A stretch of DNA of 64,000 nt from JABFRJ01 sp031374735 (GCA_031374735.1 JANMGQ010000033.1:100611-164610); one strand, 5' to 3'; numbered from the stretch's first letter, positions 34,595-43,720 are shown. The notes: generated by a model from the sequence alone, not told the origin. Numbers and translations: made by a program.

Positions 34595-35635
34595 ATGCGG
34601 GACGCGCCGATGGTTACCCAGCCTCTCGTGTATCTGCATGAGACCCCACCTGAAGCAGGCCATAGCATCGAGATCGCAAAAGGCCTCATCTGGCTGCGCA
34701 TCCCGCTGCCGTTCGTGCTCAACCATGTGAACTGCTGGCTGCTCGATGACGGTGATGGCTGGACCATCATCGACACAGGTGCTGATAATCCTAAGACCCG
34801 CGCCATCTGGGACGACGTGATCGCGTCGCGCCTCGGTGGCAAGCCGGTGAAGCGCCTCGTGTGTACCCACGGTCATCCCGATCATGTGGGCCTCGCCGGC
34901 TGGCTATGCGACAAGCTCGATATCCGTCTGCACATGACGTATTCCGAATGGCTCGCCCCGCAGCTGTGGCGCGAGCAAGGCCTGAAGCCGATGGCTGAGG
35001 CTGAAAAGCAGAGCTACATGCGCAACGGCATATCCGAGCGCGGCATCGCAAAAATGATGGAAGCGCGCGAGGCGTCGCCGTTCCGCAACTACCCCTTACC
35101 GCTGAGTGTGGTCCGGATCCGCGACGGTGACGATATTGATCTGGGCGGGCGCAAATGGAAGGTGCTGGTCAACGGTGGCCACGCTGAGGAGCACGCCTCG
35201 CTCTATTGCGCGGCGGACAAGATCTTGATTGCCGGAGATCAAATCCTGCCCAAGATCTCGCCTGTAGTGGGCGTTTTCACGTCTCAGCCGCTTGGTAACC
35301 CGCTCAAGGATTATCTCGCCTCCCTGAAACGTCTCGCCAAGCTGCCACCCGACATCCTCGTGTTGCCATCGCACGGCTTACCGTTCCATGGCCTGCATGA
35401 GCGGATCGGCCAGCTGGAGGCGCACCACGACAAGCGGCTCGGCGAGTTGCTGACCTATATGGACAAACCGAAAAACGCCGCAGACCTTGCCAAGCAGCTG
35501 TTTGCGTCAGCCGTTGCCGGTGGACAGATGATGATGGCCATGGCCGAGACGATCGCGCATGCCAATTGGCTGGTTGCCGAAGGCAAAGCAATGCGGACCG
35601 AGACAAAAGAGGCCGTCCTTTTCGCGCGGGCCTGA
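34595..35635 (+). CDS. MBL-fold metallohydrolase
   Basis: This protein of about 346 residues has the zinc motif CTHGHPDHVGLAGWLC, an upstream WLLDDGDGWTIIDTGADNP and the later metal ligands NGGHAEEHASLYCAADKILIAG (His) and LPSHGLPFHG. This is the glyoxalase II/LACTB2-like branch, hydrolysing a thioester, ester or phosphoester. The C-terminal helical part (from about 290) is like that of LACTB2-type proteins. Starts at 34586, 34595 and 34610 are all possible, and 34595 and 34610 have comparable GGGA sites. Confidence 0.85.
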   Translation: MRDAPMVTQPLVYLHETPPEAGHSIEIAKGLIWLRIPLPFVLNHVNCWLLDDGDGWTIIDTGADNPKTRAIWDDVIASRLGGKPVKRLVCTHGHPDHVGLAGWLCDKLDIRLHMTYSEWLAPQLWREQGLKPMAEAEKQSYMRNGISERGIAKMMEAREASPFRNYPLPLSVVRIRDGDDIDLGGRKWKVLVNGGHAEEHASLYCAADKILIAGDQILPKISPVVGVFTSQPLGNPLKDYLASLKRLAKLPPDILVLPSHGLPFHGLHERIGQLEAHHDKRLGELLTYMDKPKNAADLAKQLFASAVAGGQMMMAMAETIAHANWLVAEGKAMRTETKEAVLFARA

Positions 35636-35788
35636 CGCTATCGAGCCCGACATCTCGGGCTCGACGTCGCTTTGGTCTGACGCCTCTCCAGCCGGACGCC
35701 TCACGTCACCGTGCGAGGGCCGCATTCACGCCAAAGAGGCGGCCAACCCACGGCTGCCGCTTCTCAAGAACACAACGCCAGTCGTCGA

Positions 35789-35914
35789 TCAGCCTTGACG
35801 AGCTTTGAAGCGCTTGTCGGTCTTGTTGATGATGTACACGCGGCCTTTGCGGCGCACGATGCGATTGTCGCGGTGGCGCTTGCGCAGCGACTTCAGGGAG
35901 TTGCGAACTTTCAT
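35789..35914 (-). CDS. rpmJ: 50S ribosomal protein L36 (cysteine-free type)
   Basis: This 41-residue protein begins MKVRNSLKSLRKRHRDNRIV and ends DKRFKARQG. The lack of the four zinc-binding cysteines marks the C-minus (YkgO-type) form found in most alphaproteobacteria. It stands apart from the other ribosomal genes, 94 nt from tRNA-Val. Confidence 0.95.
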   Translation of the reverse strand: MKVRNSLKSLRKRHRDNRIVRRKGRVYIINKTDKRFKARQG

Positions 35915-36008
35915 AGCGTCGGGCCCGTGGTCAAACGTGTGTCTGCAACGAAAAGGCGTCGGGCCTGCTCGTCAAGTCTGAGGCAAGTTCAAAATCGATC
36001 CGAATGTC

Positions 36009-36083
36009 TGGTGGGCGCGACAGGGATCGAACCTGTGACCCCTACCATGTCAAGGTAGTGCTCTACCGCTGAGCTACGCGCCC
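36009..36083 (-). tRNA. tRNA-Val (anticodon GAC)
   Basis: The 75-nt sequence folds as a cloverleaf. The acceptor arms are GGGCGCG and CGCGCCC, the anticodon loop is TTGACAT on a CTACC/GGTAG stem, and the T-loop is GTTCGATCC. The 3' CCA is encoded. Confidence 0.96.
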
Positions 36084-36276
36084 ATCCGAGGGAACACCCC
36101 AAGACGGATTCAAGACATTCACATTCCGGTTCAGCGTGCGCCGCACCAGTCAGCGCGGTCTCTGTAACGGCACTTGCCGAGACCTGCAAGCGGCAACTTT
36201 GTCCGGATGTTGATGCGCTTGGAGAAAGGCGGCGGACGCATTTACCGGTCGCCCGCCAACCAACAGCTGCTCGCCC

Positions 36277-38190
36277 CTAAACCTGCACCTGCGTGCCCAC
36301 TTCGACGACACGGTCATGGGGGATACGGAAGTACTCTGTCGCGTTGGCCGCCGACGAGGCGAGCCAGATAAAATAGTGCTCCTGCCACCAGGGCATCGTC
36401 GAGCGGTCGGTGGCCTTGAGAGAGCGGCGGGACAAGAAGAACGACGTGCCACCGATGTCGATATTCACGTCCTTGCGTTTGAGCTGATCGAGAATCTTTG
36501 GCATGCTCGGCTGCTCCATGAAGCCATAGCGCGCGATGACCCGGATAAATCCGTCTGACACCTTGTCAACCTCGATGCGCTCATGGCGTGGCACGCGGGG
36601 CGTATCCTCGGTGCGGATGTTGAGGATGATGTTGCGCTCGTGCAGCACGCGGTTGTGCTTCAAGTTGTGCATCAGTGCCGTGGGCGCAGCATCAGGATCG
36701 CCAGTCAGGAATACAGCCGTGCCCGGCACGCGGTGCGGCGGTTTCGCTTCGAGCTTGCGGATCAGCCAAGCGAGGTCTGCCTCAATCGACTTGGTCGCCT
36801 TGCTCAGCGTCTTGACGCCACGGGCCCAGGTCAGGATCGTGAAGATGATCGTGCCTGCAATGAGCAGCGGCAACCAGCCGCCGTCGAGGACCTTGATGAA
36901 GTTGGCCATGAAGAAGGCCTGCTCGATGAGCGCCAGCGGCAACATCAAGAGAGCGGCTTTCCAGAGCGGCCACTTCCAGTACTTCCAGATGACGAAGAAC
37001 GCCATGATGCTGTCGATCACCATCGTGGCCGTGACCGAGATGCCATAGGCGCCGGCCAGCTTCGACGATGAGCCGAACCAAACAGTGACGATCAGAACGC
37101 CGATGAGAATCATCGTATTGACGCGCGGCAGGTAGATCTGGCCCGCCATCGTCTCCGAGGTATGCACGATGCGAAGGCGCGGTAGCAGGCCAAGCGCAAT
37201 GGCCTGCCGCGTAATCGAGAAGGCGCCGGTAATCACGGCCTGGCTGGCGATGACGGTCGCAACCATAGACAGAACCACCATCGGGATCTGCGCCCAACGC
37301 GGGTACATCTTGAGGAACGGGTTATCGACCACCGACGGGTCGAGCAAAAGCAACGCGCCCTGGCCGAAATAGTTCAGCAACAGGCAGGGTAGAATCAGCG
37401 AAATCCAGGCGGCTTGGATCGGTTTGCGGCCAAAGTGTCCAAGGTCGGCATACAGCGCCTCGGCACCGGTGACGGCGAGAAACACCTTGCCCATGACGAG
37501 TATGCCGACGATGCCGTGCGACGACACAAAGGCAATTCCATACCAAGGGTTAAGCGCCTTGAAGACGCGCATGTCGTCGAAGATGTGCAACACGCCGCCC
37601 AGACCCATCGCCAGAAACCAGACGATGGTGATCGGGCCAAAGTATTTGGCGACCCGTTCGGTGCCATACGATTGCATCATGAACAGACCGACCAGGATGA
37701 TCACCGTGATCGGAATCACGAACTGTTCTGTCGCGGGTGCGATAACTTTCATGCCTTCGACAGCCGAGAGCACTGAGATCGCAGGCGTGATGATGGCGTC
37801 GCCGTAAAACAGCGCCGCGCCGCAGATGCCAAGCAGCGTGAGCATCCAGGCGCTGCGCTTGGCAACGGAGGTTCCTAGCGCCATCAACGCGAACGTGCCG
37901 CCCTCACCCTTGTTGTCTAGGCGCAGGAGTACCAGCACGTACTTGAGCGTAACGATCAGCAGCAGTGTCCAAACGATCAGCGAAAGGATGCCGACTACAG
38001 CGGATTCTCCTGCCGTGCCGTGGTGCTTCGCCGTTTCGTAGGCTTCCTTGAACGCATACAGGGGTGACGTGCCGATGTCGCCGTATACCACGCCAATGCA
38101 CCCGATGTAGAGCGGCCAGAATTTGCCGTGGTGGTCGTGAGCATCGGCATCGTGCCCGGCAGACGGGGCGGCAGAGACGGATTGTGCCAT
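36277..38190 (-). CDS. kup: Kup-family potassium uptake transporter
   Basis: This 637-residue inner-membrane K+/H+ symporter has the family start GVVYGDIGTSPLYAFKEAYE, RLDNKGEGGTFALMALG, about twelve helices and a C-terminal cytoplasmic region (TAVFLTGDPDAAPTALMHNL) ending VVEVGTQVQV. The GAGGTG site supports the start. It is monocistronic, transcribed toward tRNA-Val. Rhizobial genomes often carry several kup paralogues, so this one need not be the main uptake system. Confidence 0.96.
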   Translation of the reverse strand: MAQSVSAAPSAGHDADAHDHHGKFWPLYIGCIGVVYGDIGTSPLYAFKEAYETAKHHGTAGESAVVGILSLIVWTLLLIVTLKYVLVLLRLDNKGEGGTFALMALGTSVAKRSAWMLTLLGICGAALFYGDAIITPAISVLSAVEGMKVIAPATEQFVIPITVIILVGLFMMQSYGTERVAKYFGPITIVWFLAMGLGGVLHIFDDMRVFKALNPWYGIAFVSSHGIVGILVMGKVFLAVTGAEALYADLGHFGRKPIQAAWISLILPCLLLNYFGQGALLLLDPSVVDNPFLKMYPRWAQIPMVVLSMVATVIASQAVITGAFSITRQAIALGLLPRLRIVHTSETMAGQIYLPRVNTMILIGVLIVTVWFGSSSKLAGAYGISVTATMVIDSIMAFFVIWKYWKWPLWKAALLMLPLALIEQAFFMANFIKVLDGGWLPLLIAGTIIFTILTWARGVKTLSKATKSIEADLAWLIRKLEAKPPHRVPGTAVFLTGDPDAAPTALMHNLKHNRVLHERNIILNIRTEDTPRVPRHERIEVDKVSDGFIRVIARYGFMEQPSMPKILDQLKRKDVNIDIGGTSFFLSRRSLKATDRSTMPWWQEHYFIWLASSAANATEYFRIPHDRVVEVGTQVQV

Positions 38191-38460
38191 GTGATGGCAC
38201 CTCGCTGTGAAAGGACACGGCCTGAGTCGCCCCAGGCCGTCGGCGCGGCTTATACGCTCGCCTCATTGGGAGAGGAAGGGCGAGCGAAGGCGAGTTGTGG
38301 CAAAAGTGCGGACGCCGCACCGGGTGCCTTCATCGCCTCCACGATTCAATCAAAAAATTATCTTATTCAAGGTGTTATGCGATTTCTACGACAGCGACCT
38401 GCTGGCCTCCGGTACAGTCTGTCTGCATGGCTGCCTTGATCTGCGAGGGTGGTTAACGCG

Positions 38461-39471
38461 TCAGGGAGCTGTCAGGCTGGGCACATGCGCCACACCGCGC
38501 ACGAGATGCCGGCCATAGGTTTCGCCATCGATATTGGCGCCGCAGACGATCAAGCCGATGCGCCGGCCGGCGAGCCGCTTGCGATAGGGCCCAAAGAGCG
38601 CCGCAGCGACGGCGCCGGCCGCTGGTTCAACCGCCAGCTTGGCCTCCAGTTGCATCAGGGCAAGGCCCGCGCAGATGGCGTCGTCGTCGATGGTGACGAT
38701 GTCATGCAGGTTTGCTCGGCACAGGCCAAAGGCGTAGGGCAGCGCCATGGGCGGAGCGAGGCTGTCGGCGACGGTGTCGACCCGATCGAGCTTCACTGGA
38801 GCCCCGGCTCGCAGGCTCCGGCTCATGGCATCGGCTTCGACGGGCTCGACGCCGAGGACGAGGCACTTCGGGTTGATCAGCTTGATCGCATGGGACAGCC
38901 CACCCGCAAGCCCGCCACCGCCTATTGAGACGATCACGGCGTCAAGATCCGGCACCTGCTCAAGGAACTCGACGCCGAGCGTTCCCGTGCCACAGGCGAC
39001 CGCATGCCCTTCGAACGGGTGCACGGCTGCATACCCGTCTGCCGCCTTGATGCGTTCGACCTCGGCAAAGGCGGCCACAGCGTCGTCGGCCCTGATGACC
39101 GTTGCACCCTCGCTCTCGGCCAGTGCAACTCGGAATGGGTTGGCGGTTTTGACCATCACGACTTTGGCCGGCACGCCGAGCCGCCGCGCGGCCCAGGCGG
39201 TCGCGATGGCATGATTGCCGGCACTGGCCGCTGTCAGTCCGCTGGGCCGGCCAACATCCGCAATCCGCAACGCCGTGGTGATGGCACCGCGCGCCTTGAA
39301 TGTGCCGGTGGCCTGGAACAGTTCGAGCTTCAAGTGCACGCGTGCATCGGGTCCGAGCAGGCGGGCCACAGACGGCCCCATCCATGGCACCACAGGTGTG
39401 CGCAGCACGTGCGGCGCTATGCGCTCGGCCGTGGCGCGAAGATCGGCGAGACTGGGGACAGCATCTGACAT
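38461..39471 (-). CDS. PLP-dependent serine/threonine dehydratase family protein
   Basis: This protein of about 336 residues belongs to fold-type II PLP enzymes. The PLP lysine is in ATGTFKARGA, and the phosphate-binding glycine loop is SIGGGGLAGGLSHAI, with ASAGNHAIATAWAARRLGVP between them. It would deaminate threonine, serine or a hydroxyaspartate to an oxoacid. There is no C-terminal ACT domain, so it is catabolic- or racemase-type rather than IlvA. A TTG at 39507 overlapping the serA stop is an alternative start. The ATG at 39471 fits family alignments better. It follows serA and is probably co-transcribed. Confidence 0.85.
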   Translation of the reverse strand: MSDAVPSLADLRATAERIAPHVLRTPVVPWMGPSVARLLGPDARVHLKLELFQATGTFKARGAITTALRIADVGRPSGLTAASAGNHAIATAWAARRLGVPAKVVMVKTANPFRVALAESEGATVIRADDAVAAFAEVERIKAADGYAAVHPFEGHAVACGTGTLGVEFLEQVPDLDAVIVSIGGGGLAGGLSHAIKLINPKCLVLGVEPVEADAMSRSLRAGAPVKLDRVDTVADSLAPPMALPYAFGLCRANLHDIVTIDDDAICAGLALMQLEAKLAVEPAAGAVAAALFGPYRKRLAGRRIGLIVCGANIDGETYGRHLVRGVAHVPSLTAP

Positions 39472-39503
39472 GCTGACAGCATGGATGGTGGCCGTCCGCT
39501 CGG

Positions 39504-40775
39504 TCAAGCGCGCCGGTACAGCAAGCGTGCACGCACCGTGCCACCAAGCGCGCGGATCTCCTGCACGATACCCTCGGCGTGTGGCACCTCGCCGTCGGCA
39601 TCCAGCACGACATAGCCGAGATCGCCGGCCGTCTGATAAAACTGCGCGGCGATGTTGACCTTGTGGCGCTCGAACACTTCGTTGAGGCGCTTCAACTCGC
39701 CTGGCAGGTTGCGCTGGATCTGCAGAAAGCGCGTGCCCTTCGGCCGTGGCGGCAATTGCACTTGAGGAAAGTTGACCGCGCCCGAGGTCGAGCCAACGTC
39801 GGAGTATTCCACGAACTTGCGCGCCACTTCTGCGCCGATACGCTCCTGCGCCTCGACCGTCGAGCCTCCGACATGTGGGGTCAGGATGACGTTGTCGAGC
39901 CCTTGTAGCGGGGTCACGAACTTATCCGCGTTCGAGCCTGGCTCGATCGGGAACACATCAACCGCTGCGCCAGCGAGATGCTTTGATTTCAAAGCCGCAG
40001 CCAGCGCCTCGGGATCAAAAACTGTCCCGCGCGCGTTGTTGATGAAGATCGCGCCCTTCTTCATCTTGCCGAACTGCGCGGCGCCCATCATGCCGACCGT
40101 GCCGGGAGTCTCGGGCACGTGCAGTGTGACGACGTCTGATTTGGCGAGCAGCTCATCCAGACTATCGACTGGCTCGGTGTTGCCATGGCGCAGCTTGTCG
40201 GTGTGATCGTAGTAGATCACCTGCATGCCCATGTTCTCGGCCAGCACGGCCAACTGCGTGCCGATGTTGCCATAGCCGACGATGCCGAGCGTCTTGCCGC
40301 GCACCTCGTTCGAGCCGATGGCCGATTTGTCCCAACCGCCTGCGTGTGCTGAGACCGACTTCGGGAAGATGCGCCTCATCAGCATGACGATCTCGGCGAT
40401 GGTCAACTCCGCCACCGAGCGCGTATTCGAGAACGGCGCGTTGAACACCGGAATGCCCATTTCCGTGCAAGCGCCGAGGTCGACTTGATTGGTGCCGACC
40501 GAAAAACAGCCGACCGCGATCAACGAGCGGATACCGTCGATGGCCGCGGGCGTGATCTGCGTACGCGAGCGGATGCCGAGCATGCGCACGCCTTTCAGAC
40601 GCTGGCGCAGCTCCTCGCCGTCGAGCGCCTTTGAGACGCGTTCGATCTGCGTGTAGCCGGCCCCCTTCAATACATTCACGGCTGTATCAGAGATCCCCTC
40701 CAGCAGCAGAATGCGGATCTGGTCTTTTGGCAGCGAGTAGGGAAAGGGCATGTCGAGCGTCTTGTTCTTTGCCAT
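39504..40775 (-). CDS. serA: D-3-phosphoglycerate dehydrogenase (E. coli type)
   Basis: This enzyme does the first step of serine synthesis, oxidising 3-phosphoglycerate with NAD+. The 423 residues match the shorter E. coli-type enzyme. The NAD motif is LGIVGYGNIGTQLAVLAENM. The catalytic Arg, Glu and His are in NNARGTVFD, DVFPIEPGSN and ILTPHVGGST. A C-terminal ACT domain (from about 345) suggests serine feedback. The start has a GGAGGC site. The following dehydratase could degrade serine, an interesting pairing. Confidence 0.94.
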   Translation of the reverse strand: MAKNKTLDMPFPYSLPKDQIRILLLEGISDTAVNVLKGAGYTQIERVSKALDGEELRQRLKGVRMLGIRSRTQITPAAIDGIRSLIAVGCFSVGTNQVDLGACTEMGIPVFNAPFSNTRSVAELTIAEIVMLMRRIFPKSVSAHAGGWDKSAIGSNEVRGKTLGIVGYGNIGTQLAVLAENMGMQVIYYDHTDKLRHGNTEPVDSLDELLAKSDVVTLHVPETPGTVGMMGAAQFGKMKKGAIFINNARGTVFDPEALAAALKSKHLAGAAVDVFPIEPGSNADKFVTPLQGLDNVILTPHVGGSTVEAQERIGAEVARKFVEYSDVGSTSGAVNFPQVQLPPRPKGTRFLQIQRNLPGELKRLNEVFERHKVNIAAQFYQTAGDLGYVVLDADGEVPHAEGIVQEIRALGGTVRARLLYRRA

Positions 40776-40967
40776 GGGGATTGCCTCCGGCGTACGGCGC
40801 GCTCAATCGGCCAGATGTCCCGCCGCGTCAACATGATCTGAGTCCATGTTCTGGGGCCATCCGTCGGGGGCGACCGACCACCTTCCGATGCGCTGAATTC
40901 CATCTCGCCCAGGCCTACAGGCCGCCACTTTGTCTGCTATGAGGCCGCAGACGCCCGGGAGACGATC

Positions 40968-41564
40968 ATGCCACATACTCTCAGACTACTGTTCCTCGCC
41001 GGTTCAGCGCGGGACGGGTCCCTGAACAAGCGCCTGGCCAAGCTCGGCGCGCACGTCGCGCAGGCGGCCGGCACAGCGGCAACGTTTGCAGATCTCGGCG
41101 ACTATCCCATGCCGCTCTACGACGGCGACCTCGAAGCCAAGGACGGTGTCCCTGACAACGCACATAAGCTGATGGCGCTGATGCAGGCGCACGACGGCAT
41201 TTTCATTGCGAGCCCAGAGTACAACGCGTCGTTCTCTCCATTGCTGAAGAACGCACTCGATTGGATCAGCCGCGTGAAGGACGATGCGGGTGTGTCCGGC
41301 CAAGTCTACAAGAGCCGGGTATTCGCCCTTGGCAGCGCCTCGCCGGGCGGCTTTGGCGGCATGCGCGGGCTCATGCAGTTGCGACACGTGCTCGAACTCG
41401 GTCTTGGAGCGTTGGTCCTACCCGAGCAGATCGCCGTGCCGCGTGCCATGGCGGCGTTCGATGTCGAGGGACGTTTGGTCGACACGGCAACGGCCGCGCA
41501 GTTCGAGGCCGTTGTGCAGCGTCTCGCAACAGCGGCGCGCATGATGCGTGAGACGGCGGCATGA
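40968..41564 (+). CDS. NADPH-dependent FMN reductase-like flavoprotein
   Basis: This 198-residue flavodoxin-fold protein has the FMN phosphate loop LFLAGSARDGSLNKRLAKLG, DYPMPLYDGDLEAKDGVPD and the family motif SPEYNASFSPLLKNALDWIS. It would reduce FMN, quinones or azo compounds using NAD(P)H. Its stop overlaps the next start by 4 nt, making it the first gene of a three-gene coupled operon. Confidence 0.92.
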   Translation: MPHTLRLLFLAGSARDGSLNKRLAKLGAHVAQAAGTAATFADLGDYPMPLYDGDLEAKDGVPDNAHKLMALMQAHDGIFIASPEYNASFSPLLKNALDWISRVKDDAGVSGQVYKSRVFALGSASPGGFGGMRGLMQLRHVLELGLGALVLPEQIAVPRAMAAFDVEGRLVDTATAAQFEAVVQRLATAARMMRETAA

Positions 41565-42628
41565 GCCCGTTGCTGTCTCGCCGCGCCTTGCTGGCAAGCG
41601 CGGCGGCGTTGGCAACACCCGCCACCGCCGCTCCGAAACCCAAAGCCGCAGACGTTGCGCGTGAGGCCCGCCGCAAGGCGCTGGCCGCCGTGAAAAGCTG
41701 GGGCATCCAACTTCGCTTGATCAATTTCCAGACGATCGCCGCCGCCCCCGTCGACATGGTCGTCATTGATCACGGCTTCTCGGATGGCATCCGTTTTCTG
41801 CGCCAGTTCGAGCCGAGCGAGATCGAGTACCTCAAGACTGGCCCCGATGGCCGGCGCCGGCTCGTGATCTCCTACATGTCGATTGGCGAGATCGAGACCT
41901 ATCGCTGGTACTGGCCGGAGGCGTGGTGGGACGAGACCAAGCGCCCGGCGTGGATCGGGCCCGAGAATCCGCGCTGGCCGCGCAACTATCCCGTCAATTT
42001 CTGGGAACCGGATTGGCAGCGGATCATCACCGGCCCGGATGGCTACGCCGCCCGCATCATGCGGCAAGGTTTCGACGGCTTCTATCTCGACCGCGCAGAT
42101 GTGTACGAAGAACTGCTTAAGCAACATCCTCAAGGCGCCAAGACCATGTCGGCGTTTGTCTCACGCATCGCCTCGACAGCACGGGCAATCAACCCTGAAG
42201 CCATTGTCATTCTGCAGAACGCCGAAGCATTGATTGCCGAAAAACCGATTCAAGCGGCTATCGATGCCGTGTCGAAAGAGGACCTCTACTTCGGCCTCGA
42301 TCACACCGAGGCGGCCAATCCTCGCGATGCGATCGCCTTTGCCGAGAAGGACCTGCGGCGCGCCCGCGCGCTCGACAAGCGCGTGTTTGCAATCGAGTAT
42401 GTCGGTGACCCCGCCAAGCAGCGCGAGGTCGTCGCGCGCATGAGCGCGAACGGATTTCTGCCCTACTTCGCGCCACGAGATCTGCGCAATCTGACGCTCG
42501 ATCCCACGACGCTGTCAAACGCGTACACCGGCCCGCTCGTGCCACAGGAACCTGGGCCACAGGAACCTGGGCCACAGGGATCTGGGCCACAGGGATCTGG
42601 GCCGCAGGAACCCAGGCGACTGCCATGA
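41561..42628 (+). CDS. Exported TM1410/GH114-like putative glycoside hydrolase
   Basis: This 355-residue protein starts with a twin-arginine-like signal (SRRALLASAAALATPATA). The core matches the TM1410/MJ1477 TIM-barrel group: MVVIDHGFSD, LVISYMSIGEIETYRWYW, WEPDWQRIITGP, GFDGFYLDRADVYEE and FAIEYVGD. Related enzymes cleave galactosaminogalactan-type polymers, so the substrate is inferred only. The C-terminal tail is five PQEPG/PQGSG units from a 15-bp tandem repeat. It overlaps both neighbours by 4 nt (ATGA). Confidence 0.8.
   Translation: MSPLLSRRALLASAAALATPATAAPKPKAADVAREARRKALAAVKSWGIQLRLINFQTIAAAPVDMVVIDHGFSDGIRFLRQFEPSEIEYLKTGPDGRRRLVISYMSIGEIETYRWYWPEAWWDETKRPAWIGPENPRWPRNYPVNFWEPDWQRIITGPDGYAARIMRQGFDGFYLDRADVYEELLKQHPQGAKTMSAFVSRIASTARAINPEAIVILQNAEALIAEKPIQAAIDAVSKEDLYFGLDHTEAANPRDAIAFAEKDLRRARALDKRVFAIEYVGDPAKQREVVARMSANGFLPYFAPRDLRNLTLDPTTLSNAYTGPLVPQEPGPQEPGPQGSGPQGSGPQEPRRLP
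42541..42615 (+). repeat. 15-bp tandem repeat, five units, in frame
   Basis: The unit is GCCACAGGAACCTGG. Units 1 and 2 are identical, units 3 and 4 are identical to each other (GGATCT variant), and unit 5 is diverged. It encodes five pentapeptides (PQEPG or PQGSG) at the end of the GH114-like protein. As a multiple of three it can change length without frameshift. Confidence 0.95.
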
Positions 42629-43209
42629 CGGATGATCTCGAACGTCGTTTCCGCGCGGCGGTTGCGACAAACCCTGTCAACGCCGCATTACTCCAACGGT
42701 TGCCCACGCTCCACCTGCCAGACTGCTGGCTTGTCGCGGGATGTTTGTTTCAAGCCGTTTGGAACGCCCAGGCAGGTCGCCCGCCGGGTGAAAACGTCAA
42801 CGACTACGACGTCTTCTATTTCGATTCCGATGACTTATCCTACGAGGCCGAAGACGCGGTGATCCGGTACGTCGCTGCTGTGACGGACGAGCTCGGCGTC
42901 AAAGTCGAGGTGAAGAACCAGGCGCGCGTCCACCTTTGGTATGGCCAGCGGTTCGGAGCCGGATATCCACAGCTGCGCTCGGCCAAAGATGGCATTGACC
43001 GCTTCCTCATCGCGGGCACCTGTGTGGCACTTGGTGCATCAACCAGCAACGCCGGTGCGCTGTATGCCCCCTTCGACCTCGACGACATTTTCACCGGCGT
43101 CCTGCGGCCAAACCCCAACAACTTGCGAGGCGATCGCTATGTCGAAAAAGCCGAAAGTTATCGAGCACGCTGGCCGCATCTGACATCTGTGGACACTCAG
43201 ATCGGTTGA
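42625..43209 (+). CDS. Nucleotidyltransferase family protein (PF06042-like)
   Basis: This 194-residue protein has the nucleotidyltransferase signature in degenerate form: LVAGCLFQAVWNAQAG followed by NDYDVFYFDSDDLSYEAED, then VEVKNQARVHLWYGQRFGAG and FDLDDIFTGVLRPNP. This is the pattern of the NTP_transf_6 (DUF925) family, whose targets are unknown. Its ATG overlaps the stop of the GH114-like gene. It is the last gene of the three-gene operon, with tRNA-Arg 136 nt downstream. Confidence 0.82.
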   Translation: MTDDLERRFRAAVATNPVNAALLQRLPTLHLPDCWLVAGCLFQAVWNAQAGRPPGENVNDYDVFYFDSDDLSYEAEDAVIRYVAAVTDELGVKVEVKNQARVHLWYGQRFGAGYPQLRSAKDGIDRFLIAGTCVALGASTSNAGALYAPFDLDDIFTGVLRPNPNNLRGDRYVEKAESYRARWPHLTSVDTQIG

Positions 43210-43345
43210 CACGCGTCATGGTGCATTCGAGCCAGTGGGAACCGGTGGGAACTACGTTTTGGCGCTCGGAGCGATACTCGGATATGGGCTAACGCGGGTG
43301 TCCGATCTTGTTCTTGCGGATGTGTCATGGCACACCTCGACAAGA

Positions 43346-43422
43346 GGTCCCGTAGCTCAGCAGGATAGAGCGACAGATTCCTAATCTGTAGGTCGGAGGT
43401 TCGAATCCTCTCGGGGCCGCCA
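43346..43422 (+). tRNA. tRNA-Arg (anticodon CCT)
   Basis: The 77-nt cloverleaf has acceptor arms GGTCCCG and CGGGGCC, the anticodon loop TTCCTAA on an ACAGA/TCTGT stem, the T-loop GTTCGAATC and an encoded CCA. tRNA-Arg(CCT) 3' ends are frequent integration sites for genomic islands. Confidence 0.96.
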
Positions 43423-43427
43423 GTGAG

Positions 43428-43655
43428 CTAACACCTTTGCGACCACGAAGCTGGTGGCAAACGGTTGTTGCGGAGGGTGCTCGCTACAGCAGCCGAGTCG
43501 AGATCTGTCAGTATCCTTCTGATGACCTGATGCGGCGTCGACAGGAGATCCCGGATGAGGTTGGGGTCGATGCGGAAGCACGCGTGGCGGATCTTGTGGC
43601 TGAGGCCGATGACCTCGCGCGAGGGGACATCGGGGTAACCTGCACGTCATTCAGA
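43428..43655 (-). pseudogene. Decayed coding remnant beside tRNA-Arg
   Basis: One leftward frame without a start codon reads SREVIGLSHKIRHACFRIDP followed by NLIRDLLSTPHQVI, and its codons are almost all G- or C-ending in this part, as in real genes here. The downstream 30 codons lose that bias and end at a TAG. A TGA precedes it, so the 5' end is missing. The family is not recognised. Confidence 0.4.
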
Positions 43656-43692
43656 CGGCAGGTTGTTGCAAATCGGTCATCAAACGCTAGAG

Positions 43693-43720
43693 GCCGACGG
43701 CATCCCCCGATGCCGCCGGC
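43693..43720. repeat. Stem-loop with 12-nt arms and CCCC loop
   Basis: The arms GCCGACGGCATC and GATGCCGCCGGC pair at 11 of 12 positions. No T-run follows on either strand. It lies in the C-rich interval downstream of marR. Confidence 0.7.

Noticed and set aside
40776..40967. Possible serine-related leader RNA upstream of serA
   Set aside because: Read by eye, the 190 nt upstream shows no conserved riboswitch-like pairing beyond short GC stems.
43381..43650. Leftward frame ending in sequence derived from tRNA-Arg
   Set aside because: The end of the translation (REDSNLRP) comes from reading the tRNA gene antisense, a known artefact.
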